A DNA stretch of 64,000 nt from assembly GCA_052246295.1 (NCBI GenBank), contig JBQQCO010000003.1; one strand, given 5' to 3'. Shown in pieces: positions 33,904 through 42,607 of the stretch (positions are counted from its first letter, which is position 1; each line of letters begins with the position of its first letter). The notes beneath the pieces were generated by a model. That model worked only from the letters and a program-made list of their open reading frames with translations, searched no databases and was not told the DNA's origin. The position numbers and the translations under genes were made by a program. Origin of the DNA: Piscibacillus sp052246295 (GTDB lineage: Bacteria > Bacillota > Bacilli > Bacillales > Alkalibacillaceae).

Positions 33904-35082
33904 TTAAATCCTTTTGGATAGTGGATAAATCGTCAGACTTTGTATGACCATTGATAAAATAATAACACCTATTGAAAGAGATAGAAAAATATCTGCCTCA
34001 TTTGAATACTGATCTTTAAACATTAGAAGCAAGGCCACTGACATAGTCCCTTTAATTCCTGACCACGTCATAATATGGAGATCTTTACGTTTAAAATGAT
34101 GGCGAAAGTTAGGAATGATTTGATACATAATAAAAAGAACTACTTCTCTAGCTAGAATTGATAGCATGAAAATGACTAGCATAGCCCACCACTCATTAAC
34201 GTTAAGTAAATCTCTCGTTTCTAACCCCATAACTATTATCAAAACAGATAATATGACTGGATTTAAGTTTTCCCAAAAACCTTTCAAATAATTTCTTGTG
34301 TTATTTTTATTTGTTTTCTCTAATTCAAACGACAACATCAAACCTGATGTAACAGTCGCTAACACACCAGATACACCAAAATGTTCTGCTATAAGAAAAC
34401 TCCCATAAGCTAAAACGATACTTACCATAACTTGATACTCTCTATGATTAAGCCAAAAAATAACCTTGCTAAATATAAAACCAAAGATTAGCCCTATAAG
34501 TATCCCACCAATAGACACGAGTAAGAACTCTTGTATGAAAGATCCTATTTGAAATCCTTGTTGATTTGAATATAAACCTGCAACTACTGTAAATAAAACA
34601 ACACTCGTCCCATCATTAAATAACGATTCACCTTCTACTACATCTGCTAACTCTTCTTTATTTGTGGACGTCTTTAATATGTTAACAACTGATACTGGGT
34701 CAGTTGGCGTTAAAATAGAAGCGATTAATAATGCGCCTAAAAATCCTATAGATAATGTGGGGCCAATTATGGCATAAATCAGTAATGCAAACAGAAAAGC
34801 CATTAACAGCATCCCTATTGTACTTAAAGAAACAAAAGTCTTGTAATACTTCTTAAAGTCTTTTAAAGAAAATTCGTATGCTGTTATGAATAATAAAGCA
34901 GGTAAAAACCAATGTAAGATCATTTTCTCGGTCAGTACAACGTTGTCATAAAAAGGAGTTAAAGATAAACCTATTCCTGCTAGCAACAAAATGATTGGTA
35001 CAGGGAAGTATTCTTTCTTTTTATCTATAGCAAATACAATCATTCCTATGAGAATAAAGGAGACGACTTGGTAAGCATTCAA
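33904..35082 (-). CDS. CPA1-family cation:proton antiporter
   Basis: About 392 residues with 11-12 membrane helices. Motifs of the NhaP/CPA1 family are visible: LTPTDPVSVVNILK in helix 5 and GESLFNDGTSVVLF in helix 6, carrying the ion-binding aspartates. It should exchange Na+ or K+ for H+, important for pH and salt homeostasis. The TTG (LNAYQVV...) has GAGG 8 nt upstream; a GTG three codons earlier overlaps that site. It follows a DUF456 gene by about 40 nt on the same strand. Confidence 0.87.
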   Translation of the reverse strand: MNAYQVVSFILIGMIVFAIDKKKEYFPVPIILLLAGIGLSLTPFYDNVVLTEKMILHWFLPALLFITAYEFSLKDFKKYYKTFVSLSTIGMLLMAFLFALLIYAIIGPTLSIGFLGALLIASILTPTDPVSVVNILKTSTNKEELADVVEGESLFNDGTSVVLFTVVAGLYSNQQGFQIGSFIQEFLLVSIGGILIGLIFGFIFSKVIFWLNHREYQVMVSIVLAYGSFLIAEHFGVSGVLATVTSGLMLSFELEKTNKNNTRNYLKGFWENLNPVILSVLIIVMGLETRDLLNVNEWWAMLVIFMLSILAREVVLFIMYQIIPNFRHHFKRKDLHIMTWSGIKGTMSVALLLMFKDQYSNEADIFLSLSIGVIILSMVIQSLTIYPLSKRI

Positions 35083-35123
35083 CGTTTTCACCTCTTACCA
35101 ATACCATACCCTTTTTTTCAATA

Positions 35124-35606
35124 CTAAAATGCTACTGTAGCAAAAAACCATACAATCATAACTAACTGAATGACGACTTTAGCAATCGAGCCACTTAGAA
35201 AACCAATAAATGACCCTATTGAAGCTCTAACTGCCTCACTTGCTGTTCGTTTTTGAATCAATTCTGTTACAAACACTGCGATAAATGGAACGACCAATAT
35301 ACCAAATGGAGGAATGATAAATGACCCAACAATAACCGCAATAGCCGCTACCTGTTCACCACGTTTGGAACCTCCAAATTTCTTAACAAAATAACTATTA
35401 GCAATGACATCAGCACCAATTAAAATAATCGTAAAGATAATCATAGCGGTGTAGAAAACCCAGCCTAGTTCACCACTATCAATAAAGAAATGATAAGCTA
35501 AAAAGCCTAGCCATAAAACGAGTACAGAAGGGATAATCGGAAACAAAATCCCTATAAAACTAAGAATAAAAAAGGCTATAATCAAAATCCAAATAATAAT
35601 ATCCAT
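35124..35606 (-). CDS. DUF456 family membrane protein
   Basis: 160 residues with about four membrane helices and the glycine-rich DUF456 sequence (GILFPIIPSVLVLWLGFLAYHF, GADVIANSYFVKKFGGSKRGEQVAAIAVIVGSFIIPPFGILVVPFIAVFVTELI). The function of the family is unknown. ATG follows GGAGG. It lies between ecsB and the antiporter, where B. subtilis has ecsC after ecsB; no ecsC is seen here. Confidence 0.85.
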   Translation of the reverse strand: MDIIIWILIIAFFILSFIGILFPIIPSVLVLWLGFLAYHFFIDSGELGWVFYTAMIIFTIILIGADVIANSYFVKKFGGSKRGEQVAAIAVIVGSFIIPPFGILVVPFIAVFVTELIQKRTASEAVRASIGSFIGFLSGSIAKVVIQLVMIVWFFATVAF

Positions 35607-35622
35607 AGTGTCCTCCACTTCT

Positions 35623-36864
35623 CTAACGTTCTAACTCTATTATAACCTTCTGACTGAGGAGATTGGCAGTTATCCTAGTGAGAGCTAAACCCACCACAAT
35701 CATTACAATGATTCCCATAAACGAAAACAATGTATACCCTAATATAAGACTTAGGATTAAAAAGCTTGGCAACAAAAAAAGTTTAAACATTTTTTGTGAC
35801 ACATTTGATAGATTCACTACTCTCCATTTGAACAGGTCTAAAAATTGAGCCGACATAATCTGATTCCAATAAGACCTCGCAAGCTGTACAATGATGAAAA
35901 TGAGTATAAAATAAATAAGTACCTTATACCAACTTGGAAATAATATTAGCAATCCAACACCGACAAATGTAAACTGCAGATACATGAACATCCAATTTCT
36001 ACGTCTTAAAAACGTCTTTATGATTAGCTCTTGGTATGCATTTTCCGGGGTATAACCAGGGTATATTTTTTGGGATTTTCGATAAATCCATGGTCTACTT
36101 GATGATAGACTATTAGATTGTGTCATCCAATCAGGTGCACCAATATGCGCAGCCTGCATTAATACTAGTTGAGACACTTTATTTCGTTGATCAACATCTA
36201 GAGAAATTTCACGTTCAAGGTTTTTGCATTTACTTATCATTATGATGAACAAGCTAACCATAACACTAGACACAAACCCTAACACAATCCAAAAATTCAA
36301 CCATAAGTTTATATAAAGCATCATATATGTGATTGAGATTAGTGTAAAAAAAGTAAATCTAAATTTCCATTTTGATAACCCAACTTTTGCCTTGCGCTTT
36401 AAGATTACCATTATAATCAATAATAGATAAACTAACACTGACAATTCAAAGAATGCTTGTAAACTTAAACCAAGATATTTTATAACTAGCGGAGATAAAA
36501 TAGCTAGAAAGAGACTCATTTTTAACAATTGAACCAATGCCATGTAAACAATACTCATTTTACTTAATGTTTGAATCAGCCGTCTCTTCTGCCATAAGTA
36601 TAAAACATCTGCAGGGTACAAGAATGAATAATACTGACTTGTAAATATGTAAAGAACAAAAAACATTAACAGATGATTAATCGTAAGGAGTTTCGGCCAT
36701 GTGGGAACCTCATTCCAAAGGTCGATATAAACACTAGCCCCCACGATAAAGAAAGGAATAATTATATATACCCAAACCGTCCAATCGACCGTGACCGTCT
36801 TTAATCTTTTATAAAACCTATAATGTTGATTTAACCTTTTTTGAAACAACTCAAACCCAGTCAT
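35623..36864 (-). CDS. ecsB: ABC transporter permease EcsB
   Basis: 413 residues with about ten membrane helices, matching the EcsB family: N-terminal LFQKRLNQHYRFYKRLKTVTVDWTVWVYIIIPF, cytoplasmic YPGYTPENAYQELIIKTFLRRRN, and a hydrophobic C-terminus. In B. subtilis EcsAB affects intramembrane proteolysis, secretion and competence. The start overlaps the ecsA end by 4 nt (ATGA), so the two are coupled. Confidence 0.88.
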   Translation of the reverse strand: MTGFELFQKRLNQHYRFYKRLKTVTVDWTVWVYIIIPFFIVGASVYIDLWNEVPTWPKLLTINHLLMFFVLYIFTSQYYSFLYPADVLYLWQKRRLIQTLSKMSIVYMALVQLLKMSLFLAILSPLVIKYLGLSLQAFFELSVLVYLLLIIMVILKRKAKVGLSKWKFRFTFFTLISITYMMLYINLWLNFWIVLGFVSSVMVSLFIIMISKCKNLEREISLDVDQRNKVSQLVLMQAAHIGAPDWMTQSNSLSSSRPWIYRKSQKIYPGYTPENAYQELIIKTFLRRRNWMFMYLQFTFVGVGLLILFPSWYKVLIYFILIFIIVQLARSYWNQIMSAQFLDLFKWRVVNLSNVSQKMFKLFLLPSFLILSLILGYTLFSFMGIIVMIVVGLALTRITANLLSQKVIIELER

Positions 36865-37571
36865 GACATTGACCTCTCCATCAATAATTCAAAGCTATCA
36901 AGTAACGTCGCTGCCTTCATATTCGACTCTTCATGTATATCATCTAATGTACCTTGAACCATTACCTGCCCATTCATGATAAGCACAAATCGATCACAAA
37001 TCCGTTCAGCTGTATCTAACATGTGGGTAGACATAAGGACCGCAGCTCCGCTTTTCCGTTTTTCTTCTAACATACGGAGAAAATCTTTCATCGCTTTAGG
37101 ATCTAGCCCAATAAACGGTTCATCGATGATATATAGATTAGGCTTTGTTAAAAATGCTAAGACCATCATTAATTTCTGCTGCATCCCTTTGGAAAAGGTT
37201 ATAGGATATTCATGAATGACCTCCTCTAGCCTAAAGATTTTTAATAAAGGCGTAACTCGCTCGTTCATCTCACGCTCGGTAAGTTCACAAATAGAGGCCG
37301 TAAACTGAATATGCTCAAGTAATGTCAACTCGTCATAGTAAACAGGTTGTTCAGGGATGTATGCGTAGGTCATCTCGTTATTCTGAAACTGCACGTTACC
37401 TTGAATATAATCAATGCTATTTAGAATTGATTTAATGGTCGTGCTTTTACCAGCCCCGTTCGGACCGATTAAACCAATCAATTCGCCTTCATTGATCGTA
37501 AAATGAATGTCTTTAATAACAGGCTCGTTTTGATGATAACCCGCTTCTTCTAATCTAACATCCAAAATCAT
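36861..37571 (-). CDS. ecsA: ABC transporter ATP-binding protein EcsA
   Basis: 236 residues. Walker A GPNGAGKST, the variant signature FSKGMQQKL typical of EcsA rather than LSGGQ, Walker B LYIDEPFIGLD and the H-loop STHML are intact. Partner of EcsB. GAGGGGTGAG ribosome binding site. An adenylate-kinase-like gene lies 13 nt upstream and may share the transcript. Confidence 0.9.
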   Translation of the reverse strand: MILDVRLEEAGYHQNEPVIKDIHFTINEGELIGLIGPNGAGKSTTIKSILNSIDYIQGNVQFQNNEMTYAYIPEQPVYYDELTLLEHIQFTASICELTEREMNERVTPLLKIFRLEEVIHEYPITFSKGMQQKLMMVLAFLTKPNLYIIDEPFIGLDPKAMKDFLRMLEEKRKSGAAVLMSTHMLDTAERICDRFVLIMNGQVMVQGTLDDIHEESNMKAATLLDSFELLMERSMS

Positions 37572-37584
37572 AACTCACCCCTCC

Positions 37585-38112
37585 TTAACTCGCTTGATAG
37601 TTATGTTTTTCTTGGCTGATTTGTTTCATAAAAGCTGCTACCTCTCGCCTAATCTTAAGAATAATAATTTCTTTTTTAGGATACTGTTTAAGTTTTTCAT
37701 AGATTGACGGACGATTAGATTTTCGAAAATCCCATACGTACTTGACAAATTCCCAATTGAATTTCTCAGTACCAGCATTAAAATCAGGACGCTTTTGATT
37801 ACGATACTGAATCATTCTCTTAAAAATCCTTACCATACATAACCACCTTGGAAGATCAAAGAACACAACAAAATCAGCACGTTCCAACCTTAGTTCCAAC
37901 GTGCCATTATAGTTCCCATCAATCATCCATTCTTCTTTTTGAATAAGGTCCTTTGTGATGCTTATTTGTTCTTCTTTAGATGCCATAATCCAACCCGGAC
38001 TCCAAAACAAGTTGTCCAAATGATACAGTTCAAGATTTAGTATTTGAGCTAGTTTCCTAGACATCGTTGACTTCCCTGAACCCGGTGAACCTATTAAAAT
38101 GACACGCTTCAT
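37585..38112 (-). CDS. P-loop kinase-like protein (FlaR/adenylate kinase-like)
   Basis: 175 residues: Walker A LIGSPGSGKSTMSRKLA, YHLDNLFWSPGW, WMIDGNYNGTLELRLERADFVVFFDLPRWLC and KRMIQYRN. These are the signatures of the 'topology modulation protein' FlaR-like group of small P-loop NTPases. The true substrate is unknown. G5 ribosome binding site. Second gene of a minus-strand run with an NAD-binding protein gene upstream. Confidence 0.8.
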   Translation of the reverse strand: MKRVILIGSPGSGKSTMSRKLAQILNLELYHLDNLFWSPGWIMASKEEQISITKDLIQKEEWMIDGNYNGTLELRLERADFVVFFDLPRWLCMVRIFKRMIQYRNQKRPDFNAGTEKFNWEFVKYVWDFRKSNRPSIYEKLKQYPKKEIIILKIRREVAAFMKQISQEKHNYQAS

Positions 38113-38126
38113 AACTTCCCCCTATA

Positions 38127-38654
38127 TTAAGGTCTTTTATTCCATGGTTCTAACTGCCCCACAATATAAGTTGTTTTCTTATGAGTTATAGCCTCAATAA
38201 CCCCATCTGAAATTTCTCGATTCGTAAGCCACCTAGAGTATTCTTTTTCCAACTTAAAACCAAGTTGAACTTGATGATATGTACAATTATTGGGAGTCTT
38301 AATCACTCTTCTTATGTCCTCTAAATTAGAACTACTCCCTAAAACATGATAAAGTTCGCAAGTTAACTCTTGTTTCGATAACGCATCTAATAATACGTCC
38401 ATTGGCTTTTCCGGCACATTATGAATCCAAGCCACAATTAATGACCAATCAAACGTTTGATTGATTTTAACCTTAAAGTCACTTAAGTTACGATAATCTG
38501 TATATAAAGGGATGGTCCGCTCCGTTTTTTTCAAGGCATTAGCCATTTTGCTTTTAGTACGTCCAACAACATAAACCTCATATCCTTCATTCTCTAACCA
38601 ATGGCAAACGTTTGCCAACATCCCAGAACCGCCTATCACTAAAGCACGCTTCAC
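38127..38654 (-). CDS. Short-chain dehydrogenase-like NAD(P)-binding protein
   Basis: About 175 residues. The Rossmann motif ALVIGGSGMLANVCHWLENEGYEVYVVGR is clear. The rest lacks the classical SDR YxxxK pair, so it may be an atypical or non-catalytic member. The second GTG is the better start because GAGG lies 7-8 nt upstream. It contains a copy of the 18-bp palindrome CAATCAAACGTTTGATTG. Confidence 0.7.
   Translation of the reverse strand: MKRALVIGGSGMLANVCHWLENEGYEVYVVGRTKSKMANALKKTERTIPLYTDYRNLSDFKVKINQTFDWSLIVAWIHNVPEKPMDVLLDALSKQELTCELYHVLGSSSNLEDIRRVIKTPNNCTYHQVQLGFKLEKEYSRWLTNREISDGVIEAITHKKTTYIVGQLEPWNKRP
38447..38464. repeat. 18-bp palindrome copy 2
   Basis: An exact match to CAATCAAACGTTTGATTG, in a different reading frame (encoding NQTFDW) from the trpA copy. 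Confidence 0.8.
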
Positions 38655-38705
38655 CGAAATCACCTCTGTCAGAATATTATATCACTTCATTCCATTATTT
38701 ACTAA

Positions 38706-38738
38706 AAACGAAGCCGCAGTTTTTGCTGCGGCTTCTAC
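38706..38738 (-). terminator. Terminator of the beta-barrel protein gene
   Basis: A 10-bp stem gaagccgcag / ctgcggcttc, followed by a T run on the minus strand. Confidence 0.85.
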
Positions 38739-39341
38739 TCATTGCTCTAATTCAGTTAGATCAAAAGAAATTACACGATTCGTATTTGGATTATAGACGA
38801 CAGACCCTCTTACTTGGATTGTTTCTCTCGGAGATTCCAAAGTATACAGATACGTCTCTCGTGTGCGATTTGAAGACACTTCTTCACTACCCTCAAAATC
38901 ATAGTTTGTAACTTGATACCCTGGGTAACCCACTTGAACTAACTCAACCAAATACTTTCCAAACTTCTCTTCTTCTAGTTCAGGTGACGGAGTAATCTCA
39001 ACATTGATGACACCTACATCTGGATTTACACCTAATGCTTCAAAGGCTCTTTTGTGTAAATTAATACGATTGGGTGGGTTATTGGGAACTGTATCTACAA
39101 CCTCTACCAAAATTTCGCGTGTGTTCTGGGGATTTAGAACCTTTAACGTCTGACCACATTGAAAGCCTGCTCTCGGGCTCACGGCTACTGTCATATATTC
39201 GTTATCAGACCAAGGAATATTACATTGTGTGACTTGTCCTCCCTCTGTCCAAGTCGCCTGACCTTGGATTACTTGTTGGCGGCCATCAAAAAAAGGGGGC
39301 ATCGGATTGGGTTGAAAATGATTACGATAATATGGATTCAT
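38739..39341 (-). CDS. RlpA-like double-psi beta-barrel protein with DUF3889-like tail
   Basis: About 200 residues without a signal peptide. The N-terminal half (GQATWTEGGQVTQCNIPWSDNEYMTVAVSPRAGFQCGQTLKV, VEVVDTVPNNPPNRINLHKRAFEALG) looks like an RlpA/expansin-type barrel. The C-terminal half (GKYLVELVQVGYPGYQV ... VRGSVVYNPNTNRVISFDL) resembles DUF3889. The ATG about 6 nt after AAGGAGG is chosen, 12 codons downstream of the longest frame. Possibly a spore or wall protein (inference). Confidence 0.55.
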   Translation of the reverse strand: MNPYYRNHFQPNPMPPFFDGRQQVIQGQATWTEGGQVTQCNIPWSDNEYMTVAVSPRAGFQCGQTLKVLNPQNTREILVEVVDTVPNNPPNRINLHKRAFEALGVNPDVGVINVEITPSPELEEEKFGKYLVELVQVGYPGYQVTNYDFEGSEEVSSNRTRETYLYTLESPRETIQVRGSVVYNPNTNRVISFDLTELEQ

Positions 39342-39491
39342 CATTCTCCTCCTTCTTGACCATATTCTATATAACATATGCCTATAATAGGTTGACCCGT
39401 TACAATGTCACATCGAATTCATTTTATCAGGGGGTGTTTCGTGGTATAATAAAGACTGAAAATTACATCAAACAAGCAGGGGGAAAATAGA

Positions 39492-40397
39492 TTGGGCAAA
39501 CGAATATTTTACTTTTTATTAACAAACATTCTAGTCATGACGACCATCGTAATCGTTTGGTCTATTATTACATCATTCTTTGACGTTGGTAGCATCAATG
39601 GAATTAACGGTGTTGGTGGATTAAATTTTGAAGCCTTAATGATTTTTAGTATCGTAGTCGGTTTCACTGGTGCCTTCATTTCACTAGCTATGTCACGCTG
39701 GATGGCTAAGAAAATGATGGGCGTGCGCGTTATTGATCCTAGTAAGTCAATGTCACAACGCGAAAAAGATTTAGTAGATCGTGTGCACCGCTTATCTCGT
39801 GCAGCAGGTCTTATGCATATGCCAGAAGTCGGAATCTATAATTCACGTGAAGTAAACGCATTTGCAACAGGTCCATCTAAGAAACGTTCTCTTGTAGCGG
39901 TTTCTTCTGGATTACTAGATTCGATGGATGATGATGCCGTAGAAGGCGTATTAGCACACGAAGTTGCACACGTTGCCAATGGCGATATGGTTACGATGAC
40001 CTTACTTCAAGGTGTCGTAAACACATTCGTTGTTTTCTTATCACGTGTCGTTGCAAGTATCGTATCTAGCTTTGTTAGAGAAGAAATGAGATTTGTCGTA
40101 CACTTTGCTGCGATTATCATTTTCCAGATACTATTCTCAATTCTTGGTTCAATCGTCGTCTTTGCTTACTCTCGTTACCGTGAGTATCATGCAGACAACG
40201 GTGGGGCTGATTTGGCTGGTAAAGATAAAATGATTCACGCACTTGAATCACTAAAACAACAAGTCAATCGTGTACGCGACCCACAGCACGATGACAATGC
40301 TGTACAAACATTAAAAATTAACAATAAAACAAAAATGAACCTATTCTCTTCTCACCCTGATTTAGACGACCGTATTGCTAGATTACGTGCAAAATAA
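39492..40397 (+). CDS. htpX: Membrane zinc metalloprotease HtpX
   Basis: 301 residues, M48 family. Two N-terminal membrane helices, the zinc motif LAHEVAHVANGD near residue 155, two further helices, and the third ligand Glu in YREYHADNGGADLA. It degrades damaged membrane proteins as part of membrane quality control. The TTG start has AGGGGG 7-8 nt upstream. Monocistronic; an interspersed repeat and a hairpin follow. Confidence 0.93.
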   Translation: MGKRIFYFLLTNILVMTTIVIVWSIITSFFDVGSINGINGVGGLNFEALMIFSIVVGFTGAFISLAMSRWMAKKMMGVRVIDPSKSMSQREKDLVDRVHRLSRAAGLMHMPEVGIYNSREVNAFATGPSKKRSLVAVSSGLLDSMDDDAVEGVLAHEVAHVANGDMVTMTLLQGVVNTFVVFLSRVVASIVSSFVREEMRFVVHFAAIIIFQILFSILGSIVVFAYSRYREYHADNGGADLAGKDKMIHALESLKQQVNRVRDPQHDDNAVQTLKINNKTKMNLFSSHPDLDDRIARLRAK

Positions 40398-40465
40398 ATT
40401 AAAGGCAGTAAGAGGTTGAGATAATAGCAAGCTGCTTATCAGAAAACGAATATTAAGTATTAGTG

Positions 40466-40765
40466 TAGCGTAGTCAAAATGCGCAGACTCCAGGTCGGCT
40501 AAGGGCGGCCACGTCCTGCGCCTGCGATTACTCGGCGCAAACTTAAGCAAAGAAGTAACGCAAGCAGCATTTGTGGCCAACGCCGACACTAGTTCGTCCA
40601 GAACGTCGCAGAGCAGCACGAGCTGAGGGGCCACAGGATGTGCGTCAGTTCGGCGTTGCAACACGGATGTTGCGAAATTAGCCGAACATCCTTAATACCC
40701 GAACGACAGTGCGTTTGGGGAAGTTGAAGCCGTGCATGCGGAAAGCGAAGCATTTTGACGTAGCT
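40466..40765. mobile_element. 300-bp MITE-like interspersed element with terminal inverted repeats
   Basis: The ends read TAGCGTAGTCAAAATGC and, inverted, TAGCTACGTCAAAATGC: about 17 nt with small differences. The interior is GC-rich and has no gene. Blocks such as agcagcacgagctga and gcggaaagcgaagc are shared with the element between the trp T-boxes. Short open frames on the minus strand here are accidental. Probably a non-autonomous mobile or structured-RNA element. Confidence 0.6.
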
Positions 40766-40772
40766 AAAATTA

Positions 40773-40818
40773 TAGACGAATGTTAGGAGTGATTTAACTC
40801 CAAACATTCGTCTTCTTT
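40773..40818. terminator. Hairpin between htpX and the exporter genes
   Basis: An 11-bp stem gacgaatgttt-like (gacgaatgtt / aacattcgtc) with an inner ggagt / actcc pairing and a pyrimidine-rich tail, ttctttat. Likely terminates either strand. Confidence 0.65.
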
Positions 40819-40861
40819 ATACTTAAGATATACTTTTTACTTAGAATAGAAACTTGGCGTA

Positions 40862-41509
40862 TTATGCTTGAACTTCTGTACTTTTATCAATTTCTTTTTG
40901 CTGTTCCACAAATTTGTTGATCTTATAACCGATGTAAAAGAACCCTGCCGTGATAATCCCTCCGAAGATCCAACCTGTTATTTTTAAATAGATCAACACC
41001 TGACTATAACCATCCACTCCATAGACTTGAAGTAACCAAGATTTAAAATAACTTTGAAAGATCCCGCGAATGAAAAATATGGCTGTTAACAACTGGTATA
41101 ATATGAAAATCCCCTTGGTCTTAAACAATTCCATACTGTTTTTACGTTTATAGCCTTGTAAGTAAGCAAAATCAACTGCTAAATACAGTGCTAATGGTTT
41201 TTTAATTAACATCGAAATTAAGAACACACTTGCGAAAGCATAACCGAGATAAACTTGATTCCAAAGCATTGTTTCAGCATCTGGCGATAAAATATCCACC
41301 ATGGTTGAAATCAGTAAAGTAGATATGACAAACACTCCAGTAAGATTAATTTGCCTTTGCTCAATAAATCGATAGATCGTGTAAAGAAAACCTGGAATGG
41401 TAGATAATAAAATGGCATAATAATCTCCCATTAAGTCTCTACCATAATTCCAGATAAGCAAAGGTATTACCAGATAAAATAAAATGTCATAGCCAACGTG
41501 CTTATTCAT
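40862..41509 (-). CDS. VC0807-like membrane protein
   Basis: 215 residues with six or seven membrane helices. The N-terminus DILFYLVIPLLIWNYGRDLMGDYYAILLSTIPGFLYTIYRF and the loop QVYLGYAFASVFLISMLIKKPLALYL match the VC0807 family. Last gene of the ABC exporter operon, 3 nt after the second permease gene, so it may be an accessory factor of the exporter. Confidence 0.72.
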   Translation of the reverse strand: MNKHVGYDILFYLVIPLLIWNYGRDLMGDYYAILLSTIPGFLYTIYRFIEQRQINLTGVFVISTLLISTMVDILSPDAETMLWNQVYLGYAFASVFLISMLIKKPLALYLAVDFAYLQGYKRKNSMELFKTKGIFILYQLLTAIFFIRGIFQSYFKSWLLQVYGVDGYSQVLIYLKITGWIFGGIITAGFFYIGYKINKFVEQQKEIDKSTEVQA

Positions 41510-41512
41510 AAC

Positions 41513-42607
41513 CTAAGACCTTCTCTCCATTAAGTTGATGCCGATACCAATACACAAGACCCCGATAAAAATTAAAATAGCAAGTGAGTCGTAAATATCA
41601 GTTATTCCATGACCGAACATCGTGATGGATTGAAGGGCTTCCATGGCATAAGCTATAGGATCTATTTTTGCGATCGCTAAAATAAAACGATTACTTACAA
41701 TATCAAGCGGCCAAAATGCACCACCGATCATTGCCATACTTACGGTCACAATGGGGATGACCGCATTTAGTTGTTGATAATTTTTAACCAAGCCAAGCAC
41801 TAACATGGCTAACGAGACGATGGCAAAGACAAAGCAAGCAACCGTCAAAATGATTGCAGGCATGTGATTTCCAACTTCAAAACCAAATAAATACTTAAAC
41901 AACAATATGACTGAGACAATTTGAACAAATCCTAACAAATAAGAAAAACTCATATAGCCTAAATATACTTGCCACTTTTTAATAGGTGACAAAATGATAC
42001 GATTCATCGTGCCAGTTTGTTTCTCAAGGGCAATTTTGCCTAAGCTAAACATGATAGTATATAAAGAAAAGAACAATGTCATTCCAAATAATGTTTGGAG
42101 TTGCTGATTATATCCATCCGAGTCCTCTTCACCTTCAATAACTCTGTTAACCGTTAAAATGGGTTCAACTTCGTTTATCTTTTGAACAAAGGGCTTAGGG
42201 TCTTCAACCTGCGTGGCCACTTCACTCAGTAAATTCTTACTGGATATATATTGATTTAACACTTGATCGAGAGAATACAATTGGTTATTCTCTGCCATCA
42301 TCAGTATACGGTAGTCTCCTGGCATGAGCTTTACTGCGTAGTAATATTCACCAAGGGCCACGCCTTCAATAGCTGCATTTTCATTTGTTTTAACAAATTT
42401 GAATACTTCCGTCGATTCGTTTAGCTCTTCAACCCACTTGTCTGGATGATCTATATCACTTTGAAAATACACAGGTACCGTTACTTGACCTGTCGCATTA
42501 AACCCTCCCATGACCATGATAAATACAATCGTCATCAAGACCATTGATCCAGTGAGGAGTGGTTCTCTTTTTAACCGTTGCCATTGTAATTTAAAAATCG
42601 CTTTCAC
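41513..42607 (-). CDS. ABC-2 type permease (LnrN-like)
   Basis: 364 residues: a first membrane helix, a large extracytoplasmic domain (about residues 35-180), and five C-terminal helices with the ABC-2 signature (EKQTGTMNRIILSPIKKWQVYLGYMSFSYLLG ... AIGGAFWPLDIVSNRFILAIAKIDPIAYAMEAL-type). The GTG start follows GAGGGTGG. It pairs with the upstream permease and ATPase. The order kinase-regulator-ATPase-permease-permease matches lnrJKLMN (yfiJKLMN) of B. subtilis, which exports linearmycin-type polyenes. Confidence 0.82.
   Translation of the reverse strand: MKAIFKLQWQRLKREPLLTGSMVLMTIVFIMVMGGFNATGQVTVPVYFQSDIDHPDKWVEELNESTEVFKFVKTNENAAIEGVALGEYYYAVKLMPGDYRILMMAENNQLYSLDQVLNQYISSKNLLSEVATQVEDPKPFVQKINEVEPILTVNRVIEGEEDSDGYNQQLQTLFGMTLFFSLYTIMFSLGKIALEKQTGTMNRIILSPIKKWQVYLGYMSFSYLLGFVQIVSVILLFKYLFGFEVGNHMPAIILTVACFVFAIVSLAMLVLGLVKNYQQLNAVIPIVTVSMAMIGGAFWPLDIVSNRFILAIAKIDPIAYAMEALQSITMFGHGITDIYDSLAILIFIGVLCIGIGINLMERRS

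Noticed and set aside
40383..40807. Minus-strand open frames within the MITE-like element
   Set aside because: No ribosome binding site, unusual residue composition, and the DNA is a structured GC-rich element.
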